A DNA stretch of 64,000 nucleotides from Epiperipatus broadwayi (GCA_028023455.1 JAQFVV010000027.1:7003845-7067844), one strand, 5' to 3'. Positions 36,611 through 48,896 are shown, counted from the first letter of the stretch. Notes: a model not told the origin generated them from the letters alone. Numbers and translations are program-made.

Positions 36611-37149
36611 TGTTGATGAATATACTTTTGAAATAGCACTTCTGAACTGAATAATTACAAGCTACAAGGTGATCTCAAAGAAATCCATACCTACATATTA
36701 ATTTTATGCATTTAATTTTAGCATATTTATTTGCTGTCTGTCATTATACCAACAAGTTTTGCATTTGTCTAATTTACAAGCTTTAAGGTGCTGATTTTAA
36801 TTTTTTGATTTGTTTTTTTTTGCGCTGTAACTTATTATGTCTTATGAGATTACTTGTAGTAACCTACATTTAACTGTTCTCATACATAAAAGATAAAATT
36901 TTTCTGCATATAATTACTATGAAGTCTATATTGATAGACCTTGATACTGAGAAAATGATTGATAATTGAAACCCATTTATTAAAAATAAATCTTTGAAAC
37001 AAGAATAACTGATGTTTTAAGTCTGTACTTTCTCATTATCACTTATGTTTCATTGACTTTCATTTATAGCACAAATGCTTGCTTTTGAACTAACCAGCCA
37101 CTTGAAATTATTTTTAACATCCCTCCATATTTTCAGCTAGAATTAGTTG

Positions 37150-37440
37150 AAAACAGGCAAAACTCTCCATACAGTAGTGCTACTCAGTGCAAGCCAGAGG
37201 AATCAACGGATGCAAGAAGATTTGTGCATAAAATACCTATCTTATGCCTACTCATCCAATATCCCCAGACTACTTTCTAGCTTGTGGATTTCATCAGTGA
37301 GGAGCCTTGGATCTGAGAGCACTGTACTTAGATCTTAGGGTCTAATGCAACCCTCCAGCAGCCACCCTTTATCTCTACTTATCTACAAAACTATGAATCT
37401 AAAAACATAATATTTTTAATCCAAGCTCATTAGCTAGGTT
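37150..37440 (-). mobile_element. Family A hammerhead unit, minus orientation
   Basis: It starts at the GGCAAAACTCTCCATACAG end (37159). The minus-strand ribozyme at 37262-37303 has helix I TCCTCA/TGGGGA, intact CTGATGA, a stem II reduced to few pairs, GAAAG and GTC. One base of the GAAAC/GUC pairing is changed. Confidence 0.75.
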
Positions 37441-38092
37441 TTTTTGTCATTTTATTATTTTTTTATTAACATTTGTTCCACAAAGGTCATATTCTTAGAT
37501 CTTCATAATAATCATGATCAATTACTTATTTGTCATATGATTTTTCAATGTTTTTAGACATCTTATCTATTAACAAAGTATCATAATGGAACCTGTAGAT
37601 ATTCCAACCAAGAGATAGATTCACTAGTGGATTTATTAAGTCCTTCAATTCTGTCTTTGTCAGCCATAGATTAACAATGTGATCTGTAGGTCGTGCATGA
37701 TCATATCTACATAGATCAATGTCTGTTAAATTCCACTTATGATGCAGAAGAGTGTAGCAACTATTGGTCATCCTGATTCTATTGATGAAACTCCAGTAAT
37801 ATCTAGAAATCTCATGTTATTCATTTTTTTAGTTTTTTAAAAGTTCGTTTCAAAAGGTTTTGGGAAACTGTCCTAACCTTAAATTATATTGAACTGGTCA
37901 CAAATATTTGTTTTATGTATATAACTTTTGTAATAGGGAAAATGTAGTTTTATCCGTCTCCAGGTTTTTGTATTCATTTTGAAAGAGAACGTTCTGTATT
38001 AAAAAAAAATTAATTCAAGAATGTGATTCTTTTAAATACATACAGGTGGTCCTCTACTTTGTGCAGGAAGCTTTCTGTCCTTTTTAGTTTAT

Positions 38093-38280
38093 GTAAAATT
38101 TCTATTTTAAATCATGTGACCCATTAGTCAGGGTGCAAAATATGAAAATGTTTTGTAACAAATGAAAATATTATATTGTACAATATGTAAAATTTCTATT
38201 TTAAATCATGTGACCCATTAGTCAGGGTGCAGAATATGAAAATGTTTTGTAACAAATGAAAATATTATATTGTACAATAT
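38093..38280. repeat. 94-bp tandem duplication, two copies with one mismatch seen
   Basis: Bases 38093-38186 and 38187-38280 match except GTGCAAAATATG versus GTGCAGAATATG. The near identity implies a recent duplication. It is non-coding and lies in ZSWIM2 intron 1. Confidence 0.85.
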
Positions 38281-38282
38281 GA

Positions 38283-38425
38283 AAAAAAAGAGTGTATGGT
38301 TTTATTGCCAGAATCGATCTTAGGATTTCCCAATCCCAAGACAGACACTCTACAAACTGCGCTTGGGATTGGGAGATCCCAGGAAACTTCTTATAAACTC
38401 CCAAGCAATAAAAGCATTAGCATTT
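38283..38425 (-). repeat. tRNA-derived SINE-like copy with foldback arms
   Basis: The minus strand has GCGCAGTTTGTAGAGTGTCT (A-box-like) followed by AAGATCGATTCTGG (B-box-like). CCCAATCCCAAG (38330-38341) and CTTGGGATTGGG (38362-38373) form an inverted pair, and the plus strand continues to a CCCAAGCAATAAAAG tail. The sequence therefore looks like two SINE heads fused head to head. Confidence 0.55.
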
Positions 38426-38429
38426 TTTT

Positions 38430-41400
38430 TATACAAGACAAATGGAATTTGAGGTTATGTCATCATCATACCAGCGCCTATAGTTGGGTGGCAAATTCTA
38501 ACTGGATAAAGAGAGGCTAGGGTAATGGTAAATGATATTCTGAATGAATGAGAGGCTCTTAAAATTATGATGACAATAACAATATATTACATTTGGCTTA
38601 GCTCAGTGGTCAGTTAGTTATCTTTCATTTTCACTACAGAGACATCTATTAAGATAAAAAGAAATTTCAAAGCAATAATAATATGCATAATTATAAAGTC
38701 AGTAAATAAACCAGGAAGAGGAAAAACTTCACTTATCCCTTTGCAGCACTTTTAAACATACATTTCCCTTCATCAAAATATATTCTCTGAGCAATAAATA
38801 TTTTGCACATTGAGTAACATCTTTCAAGAATCTTAATGTTCTCTCTTTAATAATCTTAAATAGCAAATATTTGTCACCAAATAATTATAACACATGATCT
38901 GATTTACTCTACTCTTGTAGAGTGAAGTGTAGGGTACCTTTCTAATGGTATAATGAGCAATAACGAATTTCTTTTGCGACTACAGTAATTGTAAATTTAT
39001 TTAAATGCACATTGATTACGTAAGTAATATTTACTAAGCTGTAAAACCTGGAGTGTGCGCATGAAAATGCGAAGGTAGGGACCTCTACAGGTCTTTACCA
39101 CAAGCTATGATTTAATAATTAATGTAATAAGAAATAATCTCAGGGTTCTTTTTGTTAATTTTGGGAAAGTATACTGTTGTTTGTGTTGAAATAAATAACT
39201 GGCATCCTGGTAGACTATAGGAGACATACACTTCTCTTATAAGTTAATGTATCCTTATATATTATAATAATAGTAATAAATTACCTAAAGAAGTGTTTAA
39301 TCAGTTTAACAATTGCATAAAACAAATTATATAAAATTTAGAAAATTATAGCCTTTTACCCAGGATATCACTCGAAATAATAAAAAGAAAGGGTACCTTT
39401 TATATTGTTTTATTAATAAAATACTTAAATAATGTGCAGTCTGAAAAAATGGATTAAGTAATCCAAAGCAAGGTTAAATAAATATTCATTTCTTTTAATT
39501 ACAATTCCAGCTTTGGAATTGAAACATTTATGGAATATTTTCATTTTTGAAATTGAGATTTTGGATCTGCATAAGAATTGATCATCTGATTTACCAAGAT
39601 TTCTGTCATAAACAAGAATTTGGGACACAAGACTAATTGCATATAGAAAAACACAAAAATTAGATTTAAATAATCAACAAATACATTTATTAATATTTTA
39701 AATTACACATAAGCAAAATTTACTTATAATATCATTTAAAGTTATTTGCCAAACATAGGCGTTGTTAAATTTTTTAGTATGATGTCACCATGGATAATAC
39801 AGGATTGCTTCACTAACAAACATCTATCTCTTGTAGTTATCAAATATTTAGATGAATTATTAAGCATACATTTCCTTAAATAGTTTCAATATTTAGCTAA
39901 TCTATTTTTAATCTGTTCTAGTTAAATCATCCCCATTAACAAACATTTAATAAAAAAAGTTTAAACTATAAACTAAGCAGTACATTTTTATGAAATATAT
40001 CCTTCTATAATACCTTTATTAGCAAACTTAATACATTACAGATTAAAATAGCTTTAATATGAACTATTCTATGACTGAATTTGAACTAGAAAACTTGATG
40101 ATAATAATGATTATTGTATCCAGACAAATAAATAATTATTGTCTAGCACTATTTTTTTTGGATAAAATAATAATAAATATATGGAACTTTCATCAGAAGT
40201 CATGCACACACACATATTATACTGAGTTTATGTCCACCTAATAATAATAAAATATTTAGCCTTAAAATCACTTACTATCCATCGGCGAATTGCTCCCCAG
40301 ATGGTGATGAAAAAAACAACATTGTGTATGTGCATTATGCTATGTACTAAAAATAAGCATTTGAAATTATTAATAACTTATTGGTTTGCTTTGAGCTACT
40401 GGCAAGGCACAGCAGCACAATACAGACACTGTTTCACTTAACCAAAATACTACAAGTAACAAAGTGCACCTTGAAGAACTAAGTATTTCAATATCTAACA
40501 TATTGCCATATCATTTCTAAAAAGCACAAACAACTTCACCTTCCATGATTGTCATAAGGGATAGTTTAATAAAGATGGTCTCCACAGAGCAAAACAATAT
40601 GAATTCCAACACCTATATCTTAGGCAAAAAATGTATGTGTGGACGAGGTCTCAACACATAAGGAAAACTGAATACACACCATAAAACAATCCTCTCATGG
40701 AACCAAGGTACCTTAGTGATATACAAAAGCAATCTTGGAATAGAAAACACTATCTTCTCATGGAATAAAAAAAATGTGAACAATGGGGAGAGCACATCCA
40801 TCCCGCAAAGCACAATAGGCAAAACAACATCAAATAAAATTTAATGCTCGAAGGCATAAATCCTAGACTAAATGATGGCAGGATAGCAAAACTATCACTT
40901 ATCACTAGATAGCTTAATATTTACGCTAAAAAAAATTACAGACATTAAGCACTCTATTTGCACCAAAATGTCTTCAGCAATGTTAGCTTGAATGGCTATC
41001 AACTTGAGGATGATATTAAATACTTTTGTGGGCTATTTGGTCAGAAACATATTATGGTATAACACAGATTGCAATATGCAATTACTCTGGTTAACAAGTT
41101 AAAAAACAGTATTGATCATAGTGATATATCTATTTCATCCCAGTCAGTTTTATATACCAAATGTCACATGACTTTTCTGTATACTTTTCAATATCTCCAT
41201 TACAGTCACTCCTAGTTTTTTGCTCTATTGTAAGCCTGATTAATCATCAGATAACATATGGTAATGCTATATCTAAATCTACTATAGTAATTTTAGCTAT
41301 TGACCACTTTCATTAAAAAGTGCTCCCCTGATAAGGGTGTCTCTTCGTTGGAGCTGTTACTGTGAATGAACTAATAGAAACACATTTCCTAAAATGATAT

Positions 41401-42300
41401 TCTTGTGGTGAAATTGAGTGATATCTTCTTAGGATTGGAGATTCAGGACTTATCTCATTACAACATTTACCAATGAACTGCCGTCAATCAGAGTGTCTGT
41501 ATTTTGAACACCTTCTAAAAGAAACAATCACTTTTGTTGGGAGGATGGAGAGCTATAATTAAGATAGAAGGTTTTGAAAGTTTGCTGAGAAAAATCACAA
41601 AATGTCAACTACCCAGATTAAAGATCCTGCATGGGTTACAAATATGGATATACTTGTGCACTCAGAGATTGGTTTTTATAGTCATCACAAATTCAACTTC
41701 ACTAATTTATTTATTTTTTCTTTGTCTTTTCTGGAGTTAAAATTTCATACTCATTTATGAGTGGCTGCTAACAAAGGCTTGGTTACAGTCTATGTTTTGT
41801 TTTGATTTCTAACCATAACTGTAGACATATAATGGAAGTAAATTACTATAATAAGTCCGTCACTGAATTGTAATGAGTTAAAGGTAATACTTAACACCAT
41901 TTCATGTCTGGAGAAAACATTGCATACATTAAGTATAACCATAGTACTTTTTTGCATATTTAAAGTGAAAATAAAAACAAATATAAAGATAAACATTTAA
42001 ATGTGCACGTTCAAGAACATGTTCAATTGAACTATATTAGATTTTTTGTTCGTTACTGAGTATGTTATCAATGAACATGAAAAGGAAATTTGGTCATGTT
42101 TTTAACCTTAAAGAATTGTTTGCACAGAACTTAATGATAGGAAATATAAAATTAAAAAGGTGTGGTTCATTTCTGACATATATTCAGGAATGAATAGAAA
42201 ATCTAATAGTGTATGATTGATTGCATCTTAGACATACACACTTAAATTGTATAATTTCATATTTCTGTTTTTATTTCAAATACAGTAATCATCTTCGACA
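38430..42300. other. ZSWIM2 intron 1, remaining part: no recognised feature
   Basis: It is AT-rich with no supported exon. The region 40560-41720 is less AT-rich with broken open frames and could be an old element, but no domain is readable. Short frames at 39425, 40613 and 41534 have no recognisable similarity. Confidence 0.4.
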
Positions 42301-42379
42301 ACGGCACTCAGTTATGAAAGTGCATTTTTTGTCTGTGGATGAAGTGAAGGAAGTAGTTATTGGTATTTATACATTTTAG

Positions 42380-42497
42380 GTTTTTCTTGGGGATCCACAT
42401 TCCTGCTCTTGTGCCACCTTCAGGAAGGAAAAAGAACTATGTGTACATATTTTATGGATTTTATTGAAAAAATTTCATTTATCTGCCAAAAATCCAA
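42380..42497 (+). CDS. ZSWIM2: ZSWIM2 orthologue, SWIM zinc-finger exon
   Basis: The exon follows a TTTTAG acceptor and ends at a GTAAGT donor. It encodes 39 residues plus one base: VFLGDPHSCSC, then ELCVHILWILLKKFHL. The ligands CSC...CVH give the SWIM pattern CxC-(n)-CxH, and FLG.PH.C.C...LC.HI.W.LLKKF is the ZSWIM2 signature. Phase 0 entry fits the previous exon. The exit is phase 1, whereas the next recognised exon (62767) starts in phase 0. A short exon of 3n+2 bases, about five or six residues, must therefore be hidden in the 20-kb gap. Confidence 0.88.
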
Positions 42498-42654
42498 GTA
42501 AGTGATTATAATTTAAAATTGTTAGAAATTGTAAAACTGAAAATCATTAGATTAAGTTAGCTGTTAGCAGTCCAGTAGATTATTTAAGCCACATAATTTG
42601 TAGATGAAATTGTATAATCTCTGTTTTAATCAAAAATATATCATTTGATAATAA

Positions 42655-42890
42655 AAATAATTTATGATTGATATATCGTGAAATATGAAATTTTTCTACA
42701 ACACAGGCTTTTTTCATACCTTTACTTTCTATATGTAATATATAGAGGGTTTGACTTCAGACTTTCACACAACCCTCAACAATCCATGCTATCTCAAACT
42801 GCTGATACACTTGATCATACACATGTTGAAAAGATAAATAATCACCAATATATGTATTTCGTGCTAAACCATATATCAAAATAAATTCAT
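42655..42890 (-). repeat. Family E hammerhead element, truncated arm (E5)
   Basis: It matches 13300-13480 from TCTACA..ACAGGCTTTTTT through the GGGTTTGA end and on to the ribozyme, where it stops inside the motif. 42844-42870 keeps the TTGG helix side, the stem III region, GAAA and GCAC, but CTGATGA is missing. It lies just 158 bases after the SWIM exon. Confidence 0.7.
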
Positions 42891-43135
42891 GACTTCTTTA
42901 AACTAAGCATCATGTTATTTAGTGATTAAATAATATTGATGACTATTCTTAAACTCACATTTATGTTAATCAAACCTTGCTTAACTTCTTTTGATTACAT
43001 TGGACATATGCTTTTAGGAGTAGTTTTCTATGCTCTTGCAAACTGAAGTAATTAATAGTAGTGATATTACATCCACACCCGCAGATTAATGCTAAGAATG
43101 CTGGGGCCAAAGATTTTTACTAAAGAAACTATACA

Positions 43136-43712
43136 AGCCAGAATCCACTCTAGTGATGTGATGTGATGTGATGCACCGTGTCCCCTCCTTATATGGAGTC
43201 AGGAATCTCTCAGCAACTATGTCCAGAGAATCCTGTTAGCCATTTTAACTTTCATTTCCATTCACCACTCTAAATTTTCCCATATTCTTCTCTATCCTGC
43301 TCTATCCTATTTTCACAATATAATCTTTGTCAACTCCGTGGCCTTTATATCTAAATCCCCCTTATCTTTTCCCAAACTCAGCATAAAAACCAAATAACCC
43401 ACTTTCTGTATAAACAAACTTCATTATTTGTACTCTTTCTGCTTTCAGGCATTTACATTCAATTAACAGATGCTCAATATTTTCTATGCTTTCCTTACAC
43501 AACTTGCAGACTAAATAACCCATATTTTTCCATTTATGTGTATATTCCCTTGTTGCTAAAGATCACGTTTGAGCCTTAAACAGTAAACTACTTTCCTTAC
43601 TATTATCATAAATTAACTTGCACCCAATATTTTGCTTACTTCTATAAATATTTACTCTTTTTACTCTCCATACTAGTTCTCCATATCTCCAACTCCCTAT
43701 TAATGCATGGAA
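43136..43712 (-). mobile_element. LINE-A 3'-end fragment with pentanucleotide tail
   Basis: The plus strand shows GTGATGTGATGTGATGTGAT at about 43154-43173, that is, a CATCA-type tail on the element strand. The LINE-A 3' UTR and C-terminal coding region follow up to about 43712, matching 49901-50450. On the element strand its 5' end is joined to a family D-like segment (43713-43760). Confidence 0.8.
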
Positions 43713-43760
43713 ATGATAGTAGAACCATCTAATGTAAATTGATTATTCAAACTTCCAATG
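43713..43760 (-). repeat. Family D-like segment joined to LINE-A
   Basis: The minus strand reads GAATAATCAATTTACATTAG then ATGGTTCTAC, which is the distal part of family D, directly followed by LINE-A. Confidence 0.5.
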
Positions 43761-43764
43761 GATA

Positions 43765-45685
43765 GGTCTAGAGTAGAGTGAAGAGAACTGCTACTAAGAT
43801 CCAAGGGTGCAAAAGTCTGTTATTACTAAATTGTTATGTCCAGCAGTGACCTAATTACAGCTTGATTGAAATTAGTAAATGATACTAAATAATAACTTGT
43901 GGCTTGGCAATTTACTTAATATAATAACTCTTTAATATACTAGTTGTTAGTTATGATGGTACATAGTGCTTAAGTATTAAACCTTAGTCTCTTCTACATA
44001 TGGAGTATATATACAAATGTTGTTGAAGGCAGTTGATTCATCAGGGTCATGCGACCTGGTAATGCGGTCCCTGGGTTTTCATATAAGTTTAGAGATAAAG
44101 TTCTCCAAGAGGCCAGATAGGCAAGACCGACAGAAATTTGCCAGAGGAAGAAACCCTTCTGTTCTTCAGGGGCTTCAACAAGCTAATAATTCCTTTCCTT
44201 CTGGTTAAGATCACAGCTCCCAGTTACCATGTTAATAATCTGACTGGTTGGTGTCTCAACTGTACCACATGGTAGTACCATTGTTATTTCATTCCAACCT
44301 GCATTCTAGTTTAATATATTTTTAATTAAAGATATTCTCCTATAAGTGGGGGTTATCTTATTTTTGTTTTTTATTCAGTATATTGCCATTCACTTAACAA
44401 TCCAGATTAACTTTTGATCTTTAATGTTTAGCCTATCAGATTGGTTTTGAGTCAGCTATTTAACAAAAATCCTCCGGTACCTAAGAACATTTTATAAGTT
44501 GAACTTGGGTTTGAATTTCAGCCTGTGAATATGATAGATGGATGCAGTAATTACTAGATTATGAGATTTTTACTCTTGATTTATTTGGAAAGGTAAATAA
44601 ATCTTTTAAATTTATTATTAATAAACATTTTATTCTTTTAATTAAATATTTATAAATACCAACACAACTTCAGTTTACTCTTTCAGTTTACTACACTATA
44701 GATAGCAGCAGCAGCCTCTTCCCTCTGTTATTTTAGTGACCTCTATCGTGAATTTGAGTAATCAGTGATATGCCAGATAGAAATGCAGTTTACTTTCCAT
44801 CTCCAGAGCATTTTCTGGATTTTTTTTTATTAATAAGGAATTTGAAATTTAAAGCTGGATCCATTATAGTTATACATCTGCTGTCACTAATAACTCTTTT
44901 TACTATCGAGTTAATAGCTTGAAATAAAAAAAAAAACTGTAGATTTGAGCCCAAGCCAATCTGAATGTATTATTATATAGATATGAACCAGATTACTAAT
45001 TATATTTTGATAACTTCTTCTATGACTACAGGTACAGTTTTTCTTTCCCTCATTTCTTTCAGATTGTTATACTGTAATGTTAGCAAGAACAGATCTCTCT
45101 TTGCTTCTAAACTAGCACCATCTATTAATAGCTTGGGTAATCATTTATAAGCATGCTATTGAATGTAAATCTTTTTAAATTCACAAACGTTTGATTTTTA
45201 TTATATTTTAATATTATAGGGAGTTTTGCCTGTTTTTATATTTTAATATTCTTCTAATGCATCTTTATATCTACACAATGTGTTCCAGTGAAAAGGTGAC
45301 TTGTGTCTGGTTCTCTAAGATGCCTAAAACACCTCTTTGAATGGACATGTTACGTAGCAATATATTTTAGCTATGCACCATAAAAATTTTTAAGGCTCTA
45401 GTCTCTCTGATCACAGACAATGTGTTTCCTATATTAATCCATGATTGAACATCGCACTAATATTAAATTTTGTTTTAAATTGGGAAAAATTGCTAACAAA
45501 ATGTTTGAAATAATTCAAACCATATATGGCAGCAAAGGTTTGCAAGATTTCGTGATAGCTGAGAGAGCGTTAAAGATGATCTATGAAGATATAAAACACT
45601 ATCACATTTCATGCCTTAATTTGTAATTCAGATATGCTAGCATCTCAAAATTTTGGTAATCAATAGCTAAACTACATATCGGTGT
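43765..45685. other. ZSWIM2 intron 2 segment: mostly unclassified, one family D scrap
   Basis: A family D remnant in minus orientation lies near 45085-45150 (TAGCACCATCTATTAATAGC). 44010-44220 is locally less AT-rich, with a 63-residue open frame that I cannot relate to any family. No splice-supported exon is evident. Confidence 0.4.
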
Positions 45686-45815
45686 AATGCATACGCTAAT
45701 TCAGAGACAGCACTGTAGGAAAACAATGAGGAATGCCAATTCCTCTACAAGCTTTATGATAAATGCTTAGCCAGAGCCAGCACTTAAAATATCTCTGTCA
45801 GGAACCCCTTCCCAA

Positions 45816-45858
45816 ACTCCTGACCTTGGTTTCGTGCTTTGGCACTCCTCAGAGAGGT
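45816..45858 (-). ncRNA. Hammerhead ribozyme motif, family B (intact core)
   Basis: Every conserved core position is present on the minus strand: CTGAGGA (45846-45852), GAAA, and GTC before the cleavage point. Stem II is four perfect pairs with the usual G-C next to the core. Stem III is three pairs with a two-base loop, typical of animal hammerheads that work best as dimers. Confidence 0.82.
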
Positions 45859-46000
45859 GTCAGGGTAGGTTCAGACACTATATCTAAAAATACCAACCTA
45901 AAGCCAAGCACTTAACTAAAAGTTATCTATTGAGTGGTTTTAGTTAAGTGCTTGTCTTTGGGTTGGTATTTTTAGATCTAGTGTCTGAACCTACCGTGAT

Positions 46001-46043
46001 ACCTCTCTGAGGAGTGCCAAAGCACAAAACCATGGTCAGGGGT
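46001..46043 (+). ncRNA. Hammerhead ribozyme motif, family B (one core change)
   Basis: CTGAGGA is at 46007-46013, stem II at 46014-46017 with 46022-46025, AAAA (not GAAA) at 46026-46029, stem III ACC/GGT with loop AT, and cleavage C at 46037. Helix I is 46001-46006 with 46038-46043. The lost G12 should greatly reduce activity. Confidence 0.75.
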
Positions 46044-46144
46044 TGGGGGAGGGATTCCTGACAGAGATATTTTAAGTGCTGGCTCTGGCTAAGCATTTAT
46101 CATAAAGCTTGTAGAGGAATTGGCAATCCTCATTGTTTATAACT

Positions 46145-47264
46145 TACAAGCTTAAGAGATAGGGTCATGTGATCTATGACTTATTTTGACTAGCACTAGG
46201 ACATTTGGAAAAAAAACACATTCTCTTTTTATTAGGATTTTCTATCAGGAATATGGATAATTGTTCCATATTTCTAACAAATACACAAATTTGGTTTAAG
46301 TCAGAAGCCTCTGTGTCTATTTCGGTAGATTATTGTAGTGTTTCTGTAAAGTCGATATATATACTTTTTTTTTTAAAACAAAAACATGCAGTACAAATAT
46401 GTAATCGTTAAATTACAGTAATATAAATTTTTTTTTCTCCAAATCACTAAGCAACTCATAGAATAGTTAACATATCAAAAACAGCTTTTTCTGCTGGGTA
46501 TAGGGGAATCCTTATTCTTGATGTTTGATTTAGAAAAATTGGACAAGGGTCGAATTAGGAATGATGTTCAGGACCGGCATAAGCAAGCCTGAAGCAGATA
46601 GCACCACTAATAAAAGGGAGTGCAATTTAGTCACAAAATACTTATAAATATTACCAATGTTCATTGATGATCAAGCTTCATTTATATAGATCTCTACAAG
46701 CATAGAAATGACCTGATTGTGGCTTTTACAGAAAACTTTACCGAATGACTGTACAAAGTTGGACATAAAAGGATATCTATCTTCAGCAACAGTTAAGTTT
46801 TATATAGAGGTATCACTATAAATAGTATTAGTAAATTAAGTAAACAAGGAAACTGAGTAGATTTTTCTATAGTGGTGAGACTCTGGGCAAACAGTTTTAT
46901 TATATTCTAATATACAGATCTGTGCATTCCTTAAAAAGGGTAAAATAAAAGAAAACACTGGCATTTTAAAACAATTAATTAAAGTGGAAAGAAGGTAATT
47001 TGTAAATTATTTTATTATACATGAAACAAAAATTGGAAATTATATTTTAATTACAAATAAACCACTGGTGATATCTGCTTCATAATGGATAGAATTTTAA
47101 TATATTCATTAATTAGAAAGTTTAAATGGTGAAATGTTTATTAAAAAAATATAAATTTTAATAAAAATTAATTCATTTTTAGTTTTAATTATAAAACATG
47201 GAAAACCCCCAAAAAATCATCCAGTTTACAAAATCATAAATGTAAAACTGCAAAATCACTCATT
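46145..47264. other. ZSWIM2 intron 2 segment without recognised features
   Basis: AT-rich; no exon, RNA or repeat that I can name. Confidence 0.45.
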
Positions 47265-47427
47265 AAAAAAACATCACATGATCACCATTTCTTATGTTTG
47301 CTCATAACTGTTATTAAAGCAGGCAAAACTCTCCATACAGTAGTGCCTCTCAATGCAAGCCAGAATAATTAATGGATGCTAGAAGGCTTGTGCATAAAAT
47401 CCCCATCTAGTACCTACTCATCCAATA

Positions 47428-47469
47428 TTCCCAGACTAGTTTCTGGCTTGTGGCCTTCATCAGTGAGGA
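47428..47469 (-). ncRNA. Hammerhead ribozyme motif, family A, array unit 1
   Basis: The minus strand reads helix I TCCTCA, CTGATGA, A, GGC-CACAA-GCC, A, GAAAC, TA, GTC, TGGGAA. The pair next to the core in stem II is A opposite A, where G-C is usual, so self-cleavage may be slow. Confidence 0.72.
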
Positions 47470-47865
47470 GCCTGAGAGCACTGCACCTAGATCTTAGGAT
47501 CTAATGCAACCCTCCAGCAGCCACATTTTATCTCTACTTAACTATGAGAATGAAATTTAAAACGCAATAATATTTTCAATCTAAGCTCAATAGCTTATAT
47601 AATTATATGGGTCTGAACTCAGTTCAGCACCCATACATTTTGGTGTCTTTGGCTTTTTAACAACCATAGCCACCACTATCCTATTAGGCAGGATTGGTGT
47701 TAAACCACTAAACATCACATGATCACCATCTCTTATGCTAGCACATAACTTATTAAACAGGCAAAACTCTCCATACAGTAGTGCCACCCTTTGCCAACCA
47801 GAGTCATCAATGGATTCCAGAACGCTTGTGCATAAAATCCCCATCTAGTGCCTAGTCATCCAATA

Positions 47866-47907
47866 TTCCCAGACTAGTTTCTGGCTTGTAGCCTTCATCA
47901 GTGAGGA
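47866..47907 (-). ncRNA. Hammerhead ribozyme motif, family A, array unit 2
   Basis: Same layout as the unit 438 bp upstream, with one loop-side change (GGCTACAAGCC). Confidence 0.72.
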
Positions 47908-48896
47908 GCCTTGGATCTGAGAGCACTGTACCTAGATCTTAGGATCTAATGCAACCCTCCAGCAGCCACATTTTATCTCTACTTAACTACAAAACTATGA
48001 GAATGAAATTTAAAACACAATAATATTTTCAATCCAAGCTCATTAGCGTATATAGTCATATAGGTCTGAACTTAGTTCAGTATCCATACATGTTGGGGTG
48101 CTTCATAATGTTATCAAAAAAATTAAAATTTCTTTTGATCTGACATCTTCTCTACATGTTGTAATGAACAATGAGACACTTTCAAAAGCCATAATTCAAA
48201 AAAATGAACTCAGGCTCATAAAGCATGCAAATGCCTTTACTCAGGTTTTTTTTATAAATTCTTTCTGCATGATTAAGTCAGAAAATATAAGCTAAGTTAA
48301 TTTGTTTTTGGAGGAGCATTAAATTCAACTTTGCAAGTGGGCAACGACTAGCCTTGTACCTGCCCTGATGATATTAATAATATTTAAGTGGTATTATGGG
48401 GCAATAATAGTGCTCTATTTATTTTTATTTATGGATATAAAATGGCATAAATATTGTACCCAACTGTACACATATTTATTTAAAAACATAAAAATAACTA
48501 TTATTTCAACTTTAATGAGTATCCCTTTTTCTTCTTTCAAAAGTAGCCATTAATTTCACTGTGTAAATTCTCAATATATTTATTTTTTATACATTTTATT
48601 TTATGAATCATTTATTTCCCATATCTGTATGTACAGTATATTATTCTATCTTTACACCAATGTTTCAACCATCTCCTATTTCAAGATTTATTTCAAAATA
48701 TACAGATTTATACCTGTAATTTATAACTTTTATAAAAATCTATTTTATGAATTATAAATATAGATCTGTATATTTGTATTTTTATATTGGACTATTTCCA
48801 TCATCTAATATGGGTGTCGAATGTCTTTAGAAAAATTTGATTTTATTTAAATATTCCAAATACATTCAACTGTTAGTAATATCACAACAAACGGGC

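Larger units (their letters stand above)
45700..46142. mobile_element. Family B inverted-pair element with a hammerhead ribozyme in each arm
   Basis: The two ~200-bp arms (45723-45922 and 45938-46137) are inverted copies around a ~15-base centre. The minus-strand ribozyme (45816-45858) has CTGAGGA, stem II GTGC/GCAC with loop CAAA, GAAA, stem III ACC/GGU closed by AA, the cleavable triplet GUC and five of six helix I pairs. The plus-strand one (46001-46043) has the same parts and all six helix I pairs (ACCTCT/AGGGGT, one G-U), but AAAA replaces GAAA. The minus-strand copy should be the more active. There is no coding capacity. Confidence 0.85.
47265..48110 (-). mobile_element. Family A hammerhead tandem array, 438-bp period (about 1.9 units)
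   Basis: CAGGCAAAACTCTCCATACA occurs at 47320 and 47758, and the minus-strand ribozymes at 47428-47469 and 47866-47907 have exactly the same spacing, 438 bp. Both keep CTGATGA, GAAAC, TA, GTC and helix I TCCTCA/TGGG. Stem II is GGC/GCC in the first and GGC/GCC with an altered loop in the second. 47265-47319 is the tail end of a further unit. Direct repeats with one ribozyme per monomer are the expected source of 438-base circular RNAs. The 85-residue open frame inside is incidental. Confidence 0.85.

Noticed and set aside
44017-44208. 63-residue frame in a less AT-rich patch of ZSWIM2 intron 2 as the missing exon
   Set aside because: Far too long for the missing ~5 residues, and no splice sites in the required phase.
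47587-47844. 85-residue minus-strand frame
   Set aside because: It lies wholly inside the family A tandem array and has no independent support as a gene.
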